This document shows, piece by piece, positions 46,593 through 57,784 of a stretch of 64,000 nt of DNA. The first letter of the stretch is position 1. Each line of letters opens with the position of its first letter. The notes beneath the pieces were generated by a model that saw nothing but the letters and a program-made list of their open reading frames with translations, was not told the DNA's origin and made no database searches. Source of the stretch: Panulirus ornatus (lineage: Eukaryota > Arthropoda > Malacostraca > Decapoda > Palinuridae); NCBI RefSeq assembly GCF_036320965.1, contig NC_092225.1:75661935-75725934 (forward strand), read 5' to 3'. The position numbers and the translations under genes were made by a program.

Positions 46593-47879
46593 TCAGCACT
46601 CACTCTTATCCCCTTTGCCTTTGTACAATAGCACTACGCAAGCATTCCGCCAGTCCTCTGGCACCTCACCATGAGTCATACATACATTAAATAACCTTAC
46701 CAACCAGTCAATAATACAGTCACCCCCTTTTTTAATAAATTCCACTGCAATACCATCCAAACCTACTGCCTTGCCGGCTTTCATCTTCTGCAAAGCTTTT
46801 ACTACCTCTTCTCTGTTTACCAAATCATTTTCCCTAACCCTCTCACTTTGCACACCACCTCGACCAAAACACCCTATATCTGCCACTCTATCATCAAACA
46901 CATTCAACAAACCTTCAAAATACTCACTCCATCTCCTCCTCACATCACCACTACTTGTTATCACCTCCCCATTAGCCCCCTTCACTGAAGTTCCCATTTA
47001 TTCCCTTGTCTTACGCACTTTATTTACCTCCTTCCAAAAACATCTTTTTATTCTCCCTAAAATTTAATGATACTCTCTCACCCCAACTCTCATTTGCCCT
47101 CTTTTTTACCTCTTGCATCTTTCTCTTGACCTCCTGCCTTTCTTTTATACATCCCCCACTCATTTGCATTATTTCCCTGCAAAAATCATCCAAATGCCTC
47201 TCTCTTCTCTTTCACTAATAATCTTACTTCTTCATCCCACCACTCACTACCCTTTCTAATCTGCCCACCTCCCACGCTTCTCATGCCACAAGCATCTTTT
47301 GCACAAGCCATCACTGCTTCCCTAAATACATCCCATTCCTCCCCCACTCCCCTTACCTCGTTTGTTCTCGCCTTTTTCCATTCTGTATTCAGTCTCTCCT
47401 GGTACTTCCTCACACAAGTCTCCTTCCCAAGCTCACTTACTCTCACCACTCTCTTCACCCCAACATTCTCTCTTCTTTTCTGAAAACCTATACAAATCTT
47501 CACCTTCGCCTCCACAAGATAATGATCAGACATCCCTCCAGTTGCACCTCTCAGCACATTAACATCCAAAAGTCTCTCTCGCGTGCCTATCAATTAACAC
47601 GTAATCCAATAACGCTCTCTGGCCATCTCTCCTACTTACATACATATACTTATGTGTATCTCTCTTTTTAAACCAGGTATTCCCAATTACCAGTCCTTTT
47701 TCAGCACATAAATCTACAAGCTCTTCACCATTTCCATTTACAACACTGAACACCCCATGTATACCAATTATTCCCTCAACTGCCATATTACTCACCTTTG
47801 CATTCAAATCACCCATCACTATAACCCGGTCTCGTGCATCAAAACCACTAACACACTCATTCAGCTGCTCCCAAAACAC
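46593..47879 (-). pseudogene. RTE RT N-terminus, linker and endonuclease C-terminus of LINE A
   Basis: Pieces 46593-46997 (KAVGLDGIAVEFIKKGG, VPEDWRNACVVLLYKGKG), 47186-47593 (GGMSDHYLVEAKVK) and 47559-47879 (FDARDRVIVMGDLNAKVSN, ALLDYVLIDRH). The endonuclease N-terminus with SETK is missing because of 5' truncation. Confidence 0.88.
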
Positions 47880-47880
47880 T

Positions 47881-48180
47881 GTCTGGCTTTATTCATTCCC
47901 ATCGCCACCCCACCACACATGAAATAACAACCCCCTCTCCCCTGCATGTACGCAAGGTAGCTATTTCCTGTATGGCAGGGTAATGACAGGAATGAATGAA
48001 GGCAAGCAAATATTAATATGTTCATGTGTATGTATGTATCTGTCTGTGTATATGTGTGTATCTAAATTTGTATAAGTATGTATATGTGCTTGTGTATATA
48101 TATATGTGTATATGAGTGGATAGTCCATTTTTCTTCTGTTTCCTGGTGCTACCTCGCTGACACAGGAAACAGCGATTAAG

Positions 48181-48219
<39 letters not shown>

Positions 48220-48222
48220 CTG
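47881..48222. mobile_element. RTE 3' UTR mosaic: inverted piece then direct tail
   Basis: 47881-47961 is minus-strand long-type 3' UTR (TTATTCATTCCCATCGCCAC region). 47962-48222 is plus-strand 3' UTR running to GCTACCTCGCTGACACAGGA and an (AAT)n tail of about 12 repeats. Both pieces are more diverged than young copies. The same block recurs at 53177-53518 as part of the tandem duplication. Confidence 0.8.
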
Positions 48223-48515
48223 TCTATATCTCTGATGCATGTTCCAATTAGAACTCCCTAAAGGAGTGGCCACAGCAATAGAGTCACCCTAACAAGGGAA
48301 CTTCAGTGCTGCTTCTCAGCTGTTAGTGCCTCACCCTTAACAGGCCACTGGCAGAAGGCAACTGTTTGCTGAGGCTCCTACCTAATGTCCCTCCTGACTA
48401 CTTCTGTCTAATGCTCCTACCAACTACTTCTACCTAATGTTTCAGCATGAATGTTCCTACCTAATGTTTCAGCCTAAATGTTCCTACCTACTACTTCTAT
48501 CTTCTGCTCCTACCA
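48223..48515 (-). mobile_element. SINE-like repeat (same family as 18010-18235)
   Basis: On the minus strand: head with several GGTAGGAACATT / GGTAGAAGTAGTT repeats, core CTTCTGCCAGTGGCCTGTTA and AGTTCCCTTGTTAGGGTGAC, end GGAACATGCATCAGAGATAT followed by AGACAG and (ATT)n. It sits directly on the (AAT)n tail of an RTE fragment. Confidence 0.78.
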
Positions 48516-49130
48516 TTTTGCCAAAAGGCAGGGCTAGCGCATAGTGTTCACTGCAGCAAAAACTAGCCACGAAGAATGAGCTGTGTGAGTTAAAAGTTAC
48601 ATATCACAAGGAGAGAATGTACATTTGTGGACAAAATGGCAGTAGTCCACATATTAGTGAGACAGAATGAAAAGACAGCTACCTGGGTCAGAGGAGTGCT
48701 ACTTGTCATCCACTGAAGTGCTGGCTCATCAAGCAGATGTCAATAACCCTCCCAATACCCAGGTGGGTAGTACTGGTAATATACCTTCCTGGTTGTTGGC
48801 TGCCTGCCAAGTACTACCAACTCTTATTGTTACTCCAGAAACAGTTTTCAACAGAGTCTCTCTTATTACCCAAGATCACTTTCCAGAGGCTCCTGCAGCC
48901 CAAGGCAGGGAAATTTAAACTCCTTTTAGAGTAAAATGTTTTTTGACAAGACTGTACTCCTAATGATACTTCCTCATCAAAGATGACTTTTCACTTGTGG
49001 TGTAACCTCAAGCAGGAATAGTCCATGAACAACCTTGTGTAGGTTTATAATGTTAAAGGGTTAAGGAGCATATTGTGAAAGAGGTTAATTTCTGTTAAGA
49101 GTACATAGGTATGTCTGAAGAGATTGGACT
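48516..49130. other. Unclassified; includes a dispersed repeat at 48860-49000
   Basis: 48667-48918 is an 83-codon plus-strand frame without recognised homology. Its last part (HFPEAPAAQG, then REI) matches the frame at 62165-62220 (LFPKAPAADG and KEIWDP), and DNA similarity extends to about 49000 (TGATACTTCCTCATCAAAGA with GACTTTTCA). This suggests a repeat family with a former coding frame. Duplicated at 53813-54427. Confidence 0.5.
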
Positions 49131-49625
49131 CCAAAGCATTTCTTGGAAGTGAGTTTTGGTCCTTGAAATCAAAAGTAAGAGAGAGGACATGCTGGAAAAG
49201 AAATGTCTGAAGTTATGAGGTGCAAAGCAAACTATCATGCAGGGAATGACAGTGTAAGAATGAGGTTTGGTACACTGAAATGGTGTGGATATGGGGAGGA
49301 TGAGCAAAGAAAGACTAAGATGATCTACCTTTCAAAAGTGGAGGGAGTTAGGGGTAGGAAGAGATCAAGAAGATGGGAGGATGGAGTGAAAGAGACTTTA
49401 CGGTTCCAGGGCCAAAACATTTAGGAAGGTAACAATCATTTGGATCTACATGGTATATAGGGGAGGGGGCAATGTGCAGTCAAGGGACTCAACCATGGTA
49501 TATGAAATGGTCAAGGTAGAACAGAGAATAGTCTGTACATTACCACTGTTTATTTGTCCTTGATGTTACCATGCTAAGGCAAGGAAAGTGATTCAGCATG
49601 AAAAATAAGTAAGAAATCCTCTGAT
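49131..49625 (+). mobile_element. Very old RTE C-terminal fragment
   Basis: The frame 49203-49424 reads WCGYGEDEQRKTKMIYLSKV, then RSRRWEDGVKETL and QGQNI, recognisably the WFGHMERMSEERLTKRIYVSEV / WRWKDGVKKIL module. After the stop come GQCAVKGLNHGI and a decayed 3' UTR. It is far more diverged than any other copy except 21484-25250. Duplicated at 54428-54922. Confidence 0.72.
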
Positions 49626-50371
49626 TGGGGAAATGAAAAAAAAATGTTGGGTGGAAGATCAAAATCAGAAACAGCTTTTAAGCTAAAGTTTGATTGTCTA
49701 AAGGCTCCATACGTAAATCACCTCCAAACTGGTGAAAGCACATTCTCTTCCTGAGGGATGTGGAAAAGTGGGATTCAAGAAGGAATCCAGAATGCATCCC
49801 TATTTTTCCCATATAAGACACTCTACTTTGGGCAGATTCACTGTACAAGCAGTTTCCCAAGAGTGCATTCCCAAGCAAGGGAAGGGAAAGGTGAACATCC
49901 AAAATGAAACATGGTGGTGTGTATGATTGGAAGTGCACTCCAAAAAGCCTTTTCAACTATCCCTCATAAATGATATATGAGATATGCATTAACATGTTGG
50001 CTCAGGTACCTTACTATTCAATACTTATCATATACATAATTTACAACAGTACTACATCATTGAAATATATTACCTTTATCAACATAAAACTCTAACATTA
50101 TGAGGTCAATTATGCTTAAAATCTGCAGTCATTATCCATCAATAATTACAAGCAAAAACAAATGGCAGCAGTGCACTAATACAAAAAGCTTAAAACTACA
50201 CTTCTCTTGAAGAAAAGTCACTTTCTAATGCCTGAGAAAGGTGTTACAAAGAGAAATTATCTGAAAAAGTAATGCTTTAGATTCTTTCTTCATTTATTAG
50301 TACTACTCAAAAGCTGAAAATCAGCATCTTCCTATATGACAGTCCTTTAAAGTAAGAGCATGTGAATCATG
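49626..50371. other. Unclassified AT-rich region
   Basis: Short frames on both strands (for example 49678-49956 minus and 49732-49926 plus) overlap each other and resemble nothing known. Duplicated at 54923-55668. Confidence 0.5.
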
Positions 50372-50654
50372 ATCTCGTTAATATTTATTTTTTTTTTATT
50401 ATACTTTGTCACTGTCTCCTGCGTTTGCGAGGTAGCGCAAGGAAACAGACGAAAGAAATGGCCCAACCCCCCCCCCATACACATGTATATACATACGTCC
50501 ACACACGCAATTATACATACCTACACAGCTTTCCATGGTTTACCCCAGACGCTTCACATGCCTTGATTCAATCCACTGACAGCACGTCAACCCCGGTATA
50601 CCACATCGCTCCAATTCACTCTATTCCTTGCCCTCCTTTCACCCTCCTGCATGT

Positions 50655-52487
50655 TCAGGCCCGATCACACAAAATCTTTTTCACTCCATCTTTCCACCTC
50701 CAATTTGGTCTCCCTCTTCTCCTCGTTCCCTCCACCTCCGACACATACATCCTCTTGGTCAATCTTTCCTCACTCATTCTCTCCATGTGCCCAAACCACT
50801 TCAAAACACCCTCTTCTGCTCTCTCAACCACGCTCTTTTTATTTCCACACATCTCTCTTACCCTTACGTTACTCACTCGATCAAACCACCTCACACCACA
50901 CATTGTCCTCAAACATCTCATTTCCAGCACATCCATCCTCCTGCGCACAACTCTATCCATAGCCCACGCCTCGCAACCATACAACATTGTTGGAACCACT
51001 ATTCCTTCAAACATACCCATTTTTGCTTTCAGAGATAATGTTCTCGACTTCCACACATTCTTCAAGGCCCCCAGAATTTTCGCCCCCTCCCCCACCCTAT
51101 GATCCACTTCCGCTTCCATGGTTCCATCCGCTGCCAGATCCACTCCCAGATATCTAAAACACTTCACTTCCTCCAGTTTTTCTCCATTCAAACTCACCTC
51201 CCAATTGACTTGACCCTCAACCCTACTGTACCTAATAAGCTTGCTCTTATTCACATTTACTCTTAACTTTCTTCTTCCACACACTTTACCAAACTCAGTC
51301 ACCAGCTTCTGCAGTTTCTCACATGAATCAGCCACCAGCGCTGTATCATCAGCGAACAACAACTGACTCACTTCCCAAGCTCTCTCATCCCCAACAGACT
51401 TCATACTTGCCCCTCTTTCCAAAACTCTTGCATTTACCTTCCTAACAACCCCATCCATAAACAAATTAAACAACCATGGAGACATCACACACCCCTGCCG
51501 CAAACCTACATTCACTGAGAACCAATCACTTTCCTCTCTTCCTACACGTACACATGCCTTACATCCTCGATAAAAACTTTTCACTGCTTCTAACAACTTT
51601 CCTCCCACACCATATATTCTTAATACCTTCCACAGAGCATCTCTATCAACTCTATCATATGCCTTCTCCAGATCCATAAATGCTACATACAAATCCATTT
51701 GCTTTTCTAAGTATTTCTCACATACATTCTTCAAAGCAAACACCTGATCCACACATCCTCTACCACTTCTGAAACCACACTGCTCTTCCCCAATCTGATG
51801 CTCTGTACATGCCTTCACCCTCTCAATCAATACCCTCCCATATAATTTACCAGGAATACTCAACAAACTTATACCTCTGTAATTTGAGCACTCACTCTTA
51901 TCCCCTTTGCCTTTGTACAATGGCACTATGCACGCATTCCGCCAATCCTCAGGCACCTCACCATGAGTCATACATACATTAAATAACCTTACCAACCTGT
52001 CAACAATACAGTCACCCCCTTTTTTAATAAATTCCACTGCAATACCATCCAAACCTGCTGCCTTGTCGGCTTTCATCTTCCGCAAAGCTTTCACTACCTC
52101 TTCTCTGTTTACCACATCATTTTCCCTAACCCTCTCACTTTGCACACCACCTCGACCAAAACACCCTATATCTGCCACTCTATCATCAAACACATTCAAC
52201 AAACCTTCAAAATACTCACTCCATCTCCTTCTCACATCACCACTACTTGTTTTCACCTCCCCATTTGCGCCCTTCACTGAAGTTCCCATTTGCTCCCTTG
52301 TCTTACGCACTTTATTTACCTCTTTCCAGAACATCTTTTTATTCTCCCTAAAATTTAATGATACTCTCTCACCCCAACTCTCGTTTGCCCTTTTTTTCAC
52401 CTCTTGCACCTTTCTCTTGACCTCCTGTCTCTTTCTTTTATACATCTCCCACTCAATTGCATTTTTTTCCCTGCAAAAATCGTCCAA
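50655..52487 (-). pseudogene. RTE reverse transcriptase, complete palm (unit 1)
   Basis: 610-codon open frame identical in sequence to 55952-57784. Motif positions: KAAGLDG (142-148), NYRGISLLS (202-210), CGFRSGRGCVDQ (237-248), FMDLEKAYDRV (270-280), GLRQGCVMSP (328-337), FADD (378-381), and WFGHMERM and GRPNWRWKDG near the end. A one-base C deletion near 50660 replaces the last ~20 residues with a short CDRA end. The first few residues (MDDFCRE) come from a shifted frame, not the true linker. Confidence 0.92.
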
Positions 52488-53175
52488 ATGCCTCTCTCTT
52501 CTCTTTCACTAATACTCTTACTTCTTCATCCCACCACTCACTACCCTTTCTAATCAACCCACCTCCCACTCTTCTCATGCCACAAGCATCTTTTGCGCAA
52601 TCCATCACTGATTCCCTAAATACATCCCATTCCTCCCCCACTCCCCTTACTTCCATTGTTCTCACCTTTTTCCATTCTGTACTCAGTCTCTCCTGGTACT
52701 TCCTCACACAGGTCTCCTTCCCAAGCTCACTTACTCTCACCACCCTCTTCACCCCAACATTCACTCTTCTTTTCTGAAAACCCATACAAATCTTCACCTT
52801 AGCCTCCACAAGATAATGATCAGACATCCCTCCAGTTGCACCTCTCAGCACATTAACATCCAAAAGTCTCTCTTTCGCACGCCTGTCAATTAACACGTAA
52901 TCCAATAACGCTCTCTGGCCATCTCTCCTACTTACATAAGTATACTTATGTATATCTCGCTTTTTAAACCACGTATTCCCAATCATCAGTCCTTTTTCAG
53001 CACATAAATCTACAAGCTCTTCACCATTTCCATTTACAACACTGAACACCCCATGTATACCAATTATTCCCTCAACTGCCACATTACTCACCTTTGCATT
53101 CAAATCACCCATCACTATAACCCGGTCTCGTGCATCAAAACCACTAACACACTCATTCAGCTGCTCCCAAAACAC
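52453..53175 (-). pseudogene. RTE endonuclease C-terminal part (unit 1)
   Basis: 240 codons from VFWEQLNECVSGFDARDR through VIVMGDLNAKVSN, ALLDYVLIDRR and GGMSDHYLVEAK to GRFLQGKKCN. Same sequence as the corresponding part of 57750-58880. SETK and the N-terminus are absent because the hybrid ends here. Confidence 0.9.
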
Positions 53176-53176
53176 T

Positions 53177-53476
53177 GTCTGGCTTTATTCATTCCCATCG
53201 CCACCCCACCACACATGAAATAACAACCCCCTCTCCCCTGCATGTACGCAAGGTAGCTATTTCCTGTATGGCAGGGTAATGACAGGAATGAATGAAGGCA
53301 AGCAAATATTAATATGTTCATGTGTATGTATGTATCTGTCTGTGTATATGTGTGTATCTAAATTTGTATAAGTATGTATATGTGCTTGTGTATATATATA
53401 TGTGTATATGAGTGGATAGTCCATTTTTCTTCTGTTTCCTGGTGCTACCTCGCTGACACAGGAAACAGCGATTAAG

Positions 53477-53515
<39 letters not shown>

Positions 53516-53518
53516 CTG
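53177..53518. mobile_element. RTE 3' UTR mosaic (copy in unit 2)
   Basis: Same inverted-then-direct 3' UTR block with (AAT)n tail as 47881-48222. Confidence 0.8.
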
Positions 53519-53812
53519 TCTATATCTCTGATGCATGTTCCAATTAGAACTCCCTTAAAGGAGTGGCCACAGCAATAGAGTCACCCTAACAAGGGAACTT
53601 CAGTGCTGCTTCTCAGCTGTTAGTGCCTCACCCTTAACAGGCCACTGGCAGAAGGCAACTGTTTGCTGAGGCTCCTACCTAATGTCCCTCCTGACTACTT
53701 CTGTCTAATGCTCCTACCAACTACTTCTACCTAATGTTTCAGCATGAATGTTCCTACCTAATGTTTCAGCCTAAATGTTCCTACCTACTACTTCTATCTT
53801 CTGCTCCTACCA
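53519..53812 (-). mobile_element. SINE-like repeat (copy in unit 2)
   Basis: Same element as 48223-48515, with one extra T. Confidence 0.78.
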
Positions 53813-54427
53813 TTTTGCCAAAAGGCAGGGCTAGCGCATAGTGTTCACTGCAGCAAAAACTAGCCACGAAGAATGAGCTGTGTGAGTTAAAAGTTACATA
53901 TCACAAGGAGAGAATGTACATTTGTGGACAAAATGGCAGTAGTCCACATATTAGTGAGACAGAATGAAAAGACAGCTACCTGGGTCAGAGGAGTGCTACT
54001 TGTCATCCACTGAAGTGCTGGCTCATCAAGCAGATGTCAATAACCCTCCCAATACCCAGGTGGGTAGTACTGGTAATATACCTTCCTGGTTGTTGGCTGC
54101 CTGCCAAGTACTACCAACTCTTATTGTTACTCCAGAAACAGTTTTCAACAGAGTCTCTCTTATTACCCAAGATCACTTTCCAGAGGCTCCTGCAGCCCAA
54201 GGCAGGGAAATTTAAACTCCTTTTAGAGTAAAATGTTTTTTGACAAGACTGTACTCCTAATGATACTTCCTCATCAAAGATGACTTTTCACTTGTGGTGT
54301 AACCTCAAGCAGGAATAGTCCATGAACAACCTTGTGTAGGTTTATAATGTTAAAGGGTTAAGGAGCATATTGTGAAAGAGGTTAATTTCTGTTAAGAGTA
54401 CATAGGTATGTCTGAAGAGATTGGACT
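53813..54427. other. Unclassified DNA with dispersed repeat (copy in unit 2)
   Basis: Same as 48516-49130; the segment matching 62140-62330 lies at about 54157-54297. Confidence 0.5.
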
Positions 54428-54922
54428 CCAAAGCATTTCTTGGAAGTGAGTTTTGGTCCTTGAAATCAAAAGTAAGAGAGAGGACATGCTGGAAAAGAAA
54501 TGTCTGAAGTTATGAGGTGCAAAGCAAACTATCATGCAGGGAATGACAGTGTAAGAATGAGGTTTGGTACACTGAAATGGTGTGGATATGGGGAGGATGA
54601 GCAAAGAAAGACTAAGATGATCTACCTTTCAAAAGTGGAGGGAGTTAGGGGTAGGAAGAGATCAAGAAGATGGGAGGATGGAGTGAAAGAGACTTTACGG
54701 TTCCAGGGCCAAAACATTTAGGAAGGTAACAATCATTTGGATCTACATGGTATATAGGGGAGGGGGCAATGTGCAGTCAAGGGACTCAACCATGGTATAT
54801 GAAATGGTCAAGGTAGAACAGAGAATAGTCTGTACATTACCACTGTTTATTTGTCCTTGATGTTACCATGCTAAGGCAAGGAAAGTGATTCAGCATGAAA
54901 AATAAGTAAGAAATCCTCTGAT
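54428..54922 (+). mobile_element. Very old RTE C-terminal fragment (copy in unit 2)
   Basis: Same as 49131-49625. Confidence 0.72.
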
Positions 54923-55668
54923 TGGGGAAATGAAAAAAAAATGTTGGGTGGAAGATCAAAATCAGAAACAGCTTTTAAGCTAAAGTTTGATTGTCTAAAG
55001 GCTCCATACGTAAATCACCTCCAAACTGGTGAAAGCACATTCTCTTCCTGAGGGATGTGGAAAAGTGGGATTCAAGAAGGAATCCAGAATGCATCCCTAT
55101 TTTTCCCATATAAGACACTCTACTTTGGGCAGATTCACTGTACAAGCAGTTTCCCAAGAGTGCATTCCCAAGCAAGGGAAGGGAAAGGTGAACATCCAAA
55201 ATGAAACATGGTGGTGTGTATGATTGGAAGTGCACTCCAAAAAGCCTTTTCAACTATCCCTCATAAATGATATATGAGATATGCATTAACATGTTGGCTC
55301 AGGTACCTTACTATTCAATACTTATCATATACATAATTTACAACAGTACTACATCATTGAAATATATTACCTTTATCAACATAAAACTCTAACATTATGA
55401 GGTCAATTATGCTTAAAATCTGCAGTCATTATCCATCAATAATTACAAGCAAAAACAAATGGCAGCAGTGCACTAATACAAAAAGCTTAAAACTACACTT
55501 CTCTTGAAGAAAAGTCACTTTCTAATGCCTGAGAAAGGTGTTACAAAGAGAAATTATCTGAAAAAGTAATGCTTTAGATTCTTTCTTCATTTATTAGTAC
55601 TACTCAAAAGCTGAAAATCAGCATCTTCCTATATGACAGTCCTTTAAAGTAAGAGCATGTGAATCATG
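54923..55668. other. Unclassified AT-rich region (copy in unit 2)
   Basis: Same as 49626-50371. Confidence 0.5.
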
Positions 55669-55681
55669 ATCTCGTTAATAT
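55669..55681. repeat. Target-site duplication of LINE B, left
   Basis: ATCTCGTTAATAT, repeated exactly at 58962-58974 on the other side of LINE B. Confidence 0.88.
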
Positions 55682-55951
55682 TTATTTTTTTTTTATTATA
55701 CTTTGTCACTGTCTCCTGCGTTTGCGAGGTAGCGCAAGGAAACAGACGAAAGAAATGGCCCAACCCCCCCCCCATACACATGTATATACATACGTCCACA
55801 CACGCAATTATACATACCTACACAGCTTTCCATGGTTTACCCCAGACGCTTCACATGCCTTGATTCAATCCACTGACAGCACGTCAACCCCGGTATACCA
55901 CATCGCTCCAATTCACTCTATTCCTTGCCCTCCTTTCACCCTCCTGCATGT

Positions 55952-57784
55952 TCAGGCCCGATCACACAAAATCTTTTTCACTCCATCTTTCCACCTCCAA
56001 TTTGGTCTCCCTCTTCTCCTCGTTCCCTCCACCTCCGACACATACATCCTCTTGGTCAATCTTTCCTCACTCATTCTCTCCATGTGCCCAAACCACTTCA
56101 AAACACCCTCTTCTGCTCTCTCAACCACGCTCTTTTTATTTCCACACATCTCTCTTACCCTTACGTTACTCACTCGATCAAACCACCTCACACCACACAT
56201 TGTCCTCAAACATCTCATTTCCAGCACATCCATCCTCCTGCGCACAACTCTATCCATAGCCCACGCCTCGCAACCATACAACATTGTTGGAACCACTATT
56301 CCTTCAAACATACCCATTTTTGCTTTCAGAGATAATGTTCTCGACTTCCACACATTCTTCAAGGCCCCCAGAATTTTCGCCCCCTCCCCCACCCTATGAT
56401 CCACTTCCGCTTCCATGGTTCCATCCGCTGCCAGATCCACTCCCAGATATCTAAAACACTTCACTTCCTCCAGTTTTTCTCCATTCAAACTCACCTCCCA
56501 ATTGACTTGACCCTCAACCCTACTGTACCTAATAAGCTTGCTCTTATTCACATTTACTCTTAACTTTCTTCTTCCACACACTTTACCAAACTCAGTCACC
56601 AGCTTCTGCAGTTTCTCACATGAATCAGCCACCAGCGCTGTATCATCAGCGAACAACAACTGACTCACTTCCCAAGCTCTCTCATCCCCAACAGACTTCA
56701 TACTTGCCCCTCTTTCCAAAACTCTTGCATTTACCTTCCTAACAACCCCATCCATAAACAAATTAAACAACCATGGAGACATCACACACCCCTGCCGCAA
56801 ACCTACATTCACTGAGAACCAATCACTTTCCTCTCTTCCTACACGTACACATGCCTTACATCCTCGATAAAAACTTTTCACTGCTTCTAACAACTTTCCT
56901 CCCACACCATATATTCTTAATACCTTCCACAGAGCATCTCTATCAACTCTATCATATGCCTTCTCCAGATCCATAAATGCTACATACAAATCCATTTGCT
57001 TTTCTAAGTATTTCTCACATACATTCTTCAAAGCAAACACCTGATCCACACATCCTCTACCACTTCTGAAACCACACTGCTCTTCCCCAATCTGATGCTC
57101 TGTACATGCCTTCACCCTCTCAATCAATACCCTCCCATATAATTTACCAGGAATACTCAACAAACTTATACCTCTGTAATTTGAGCACTCACTCTTATCC
57201 CCTTTGCCTTTGTACAATGGCACTATGCACGCATTCCGCCAATCCTCAGGCACCTCACCATGAGTCATACATACATTAAATAACCTTACCAACCTGTCAA
57301 CAATACAGTCACCCCCTTTTTTAATAAATTCCACTGCAATACCATCCAAACCTGCTGCCTTGTCGGCTTTCATCTTCCGCAAAGCTTTCACTACCTCTTC
57401 TCTGTTTACCACATCATTTTCCCTAACCCTCTCACTTTGCACACCACCTCGACCAAAACACCCTATATCTGCCACTCTATCATCAAACACATTCAACAAA
57501 CCTTCAAAATACTCACTCCATCTCCTTCTCACATCACCACTACTTGTTTTCACCTCCCCATTTGCGCCCTTCACTGAAGTTCCCATTTGCTCCCTTGTCT
57601 TACGCACTTTATTTACCTCTTTCCAGAACATCTTTTTATTCTCCCTAAAATTTAATGATACTCTCTCACCCCAACTCTCGTTTGCCCTTTTTTTCACCTC
57701 TTGCACCTTTCTCTTGACCTCCTGTCTCTTTCTTTTATACATCTCCCACTCAATTGCATTTTTTTCCCTGCAAAAATCGTCCAA
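55952..57784 (-). pseudogene. RTE reverse transcriptase, complete palm (LINE B)
   Basis: 610 codons with every RT motif intact: FMDLEKAYDRV (270-280), GLRQGCVMSP (328-337), FADD (378-381). The N-terminal ~45 residues form a basic, helical linker (KRKRQEVKRKVQEVKKRANE). The C-terminus is basic. The frame is displaced by +1 from the endonuclease because of the A7 run at 57759-57765, and its end is altered by the lost C near 55956. The two frames overlap by about 35 bases. Expected role is reverse transcription of element RNA at the nicked target. Confidence 0.93.

Larger units (their letters stand above)
45155..47880 (-). mobile_element. RTE LINE A, 5'-truncated in endonuclease (old subfamily)
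   Basis: The 3' UTR is partly deleted: it jumps from CACACACAGACATAT at about 45325 straight into the C-terminal coding region, removing the stop and the middle of the UTR. Polyprotein pieces are 45292-45564, 45585-46574, 46593-46997, 47186-47593 and 47559-47879. The 5' end is at the VFWEQLNECVSGF codons. This is the left partner of the exchange that made the downstream 5.3 kb tandem duplication. Confidence 0.9.
47881..53176. repeat. Tandem segmental duplication, unit 1 (5,296 bp)
   Basis: Contains an RTE 3' UTR mosaic, a SINE-like repeat, unclassified DNA, an old RTE fragment, and most of a young RTE copy. It is repeated at 53177-58473 with an offset of 5,296, changing to 5,297 after a one-base insertion near 53555 (TCCCTAAAG versus TCCCTTAAAG). 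Open frames compared between the units are otherwise identical, so the event is very recent or an assembly artefact. Confidence 0.93.
50372..53176 (-). mobile_element. RTE LINE B/A hybrid (young body, truncated end)
   Basis: Left end with ATCTCGTTAATAT (50372-50384), then T-run, short 3' UTR and RT, identical to LINE B at 55682-58473. Its right end stops at the same base as LINE A (CCCAAAACACT followed by GTCTGGC). The body is B-like up to at least 53082, where B has C and A has T; the last 94 bases are identical in A, B and the hybrid. It is a recombinant made by unequal exchange. Confidence 0.9.

Noticed and set aside
48022..48222. Possible CRISPR-like or satellite array from the regularly spaced microsatellites
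   Set aside because: Spacing is irregular, the repeats are simple TA/AAT tracts at transposon ends, and the context is eukaryotic.
47881..48222. 5'-inverted insertion of the 3' UTR mosaic
   Set aside because: The inverted and direct pieces overlap by about 50 element bases and differ in sequence there, so they are probably two separate fragments.
48667..48918. 83-codon frame as a host gene
   Set aside because: Part of it matches a dispersed repeat at 62140-62335 and the frame ends without any recognised domain. Treated as an unclassified repeat.
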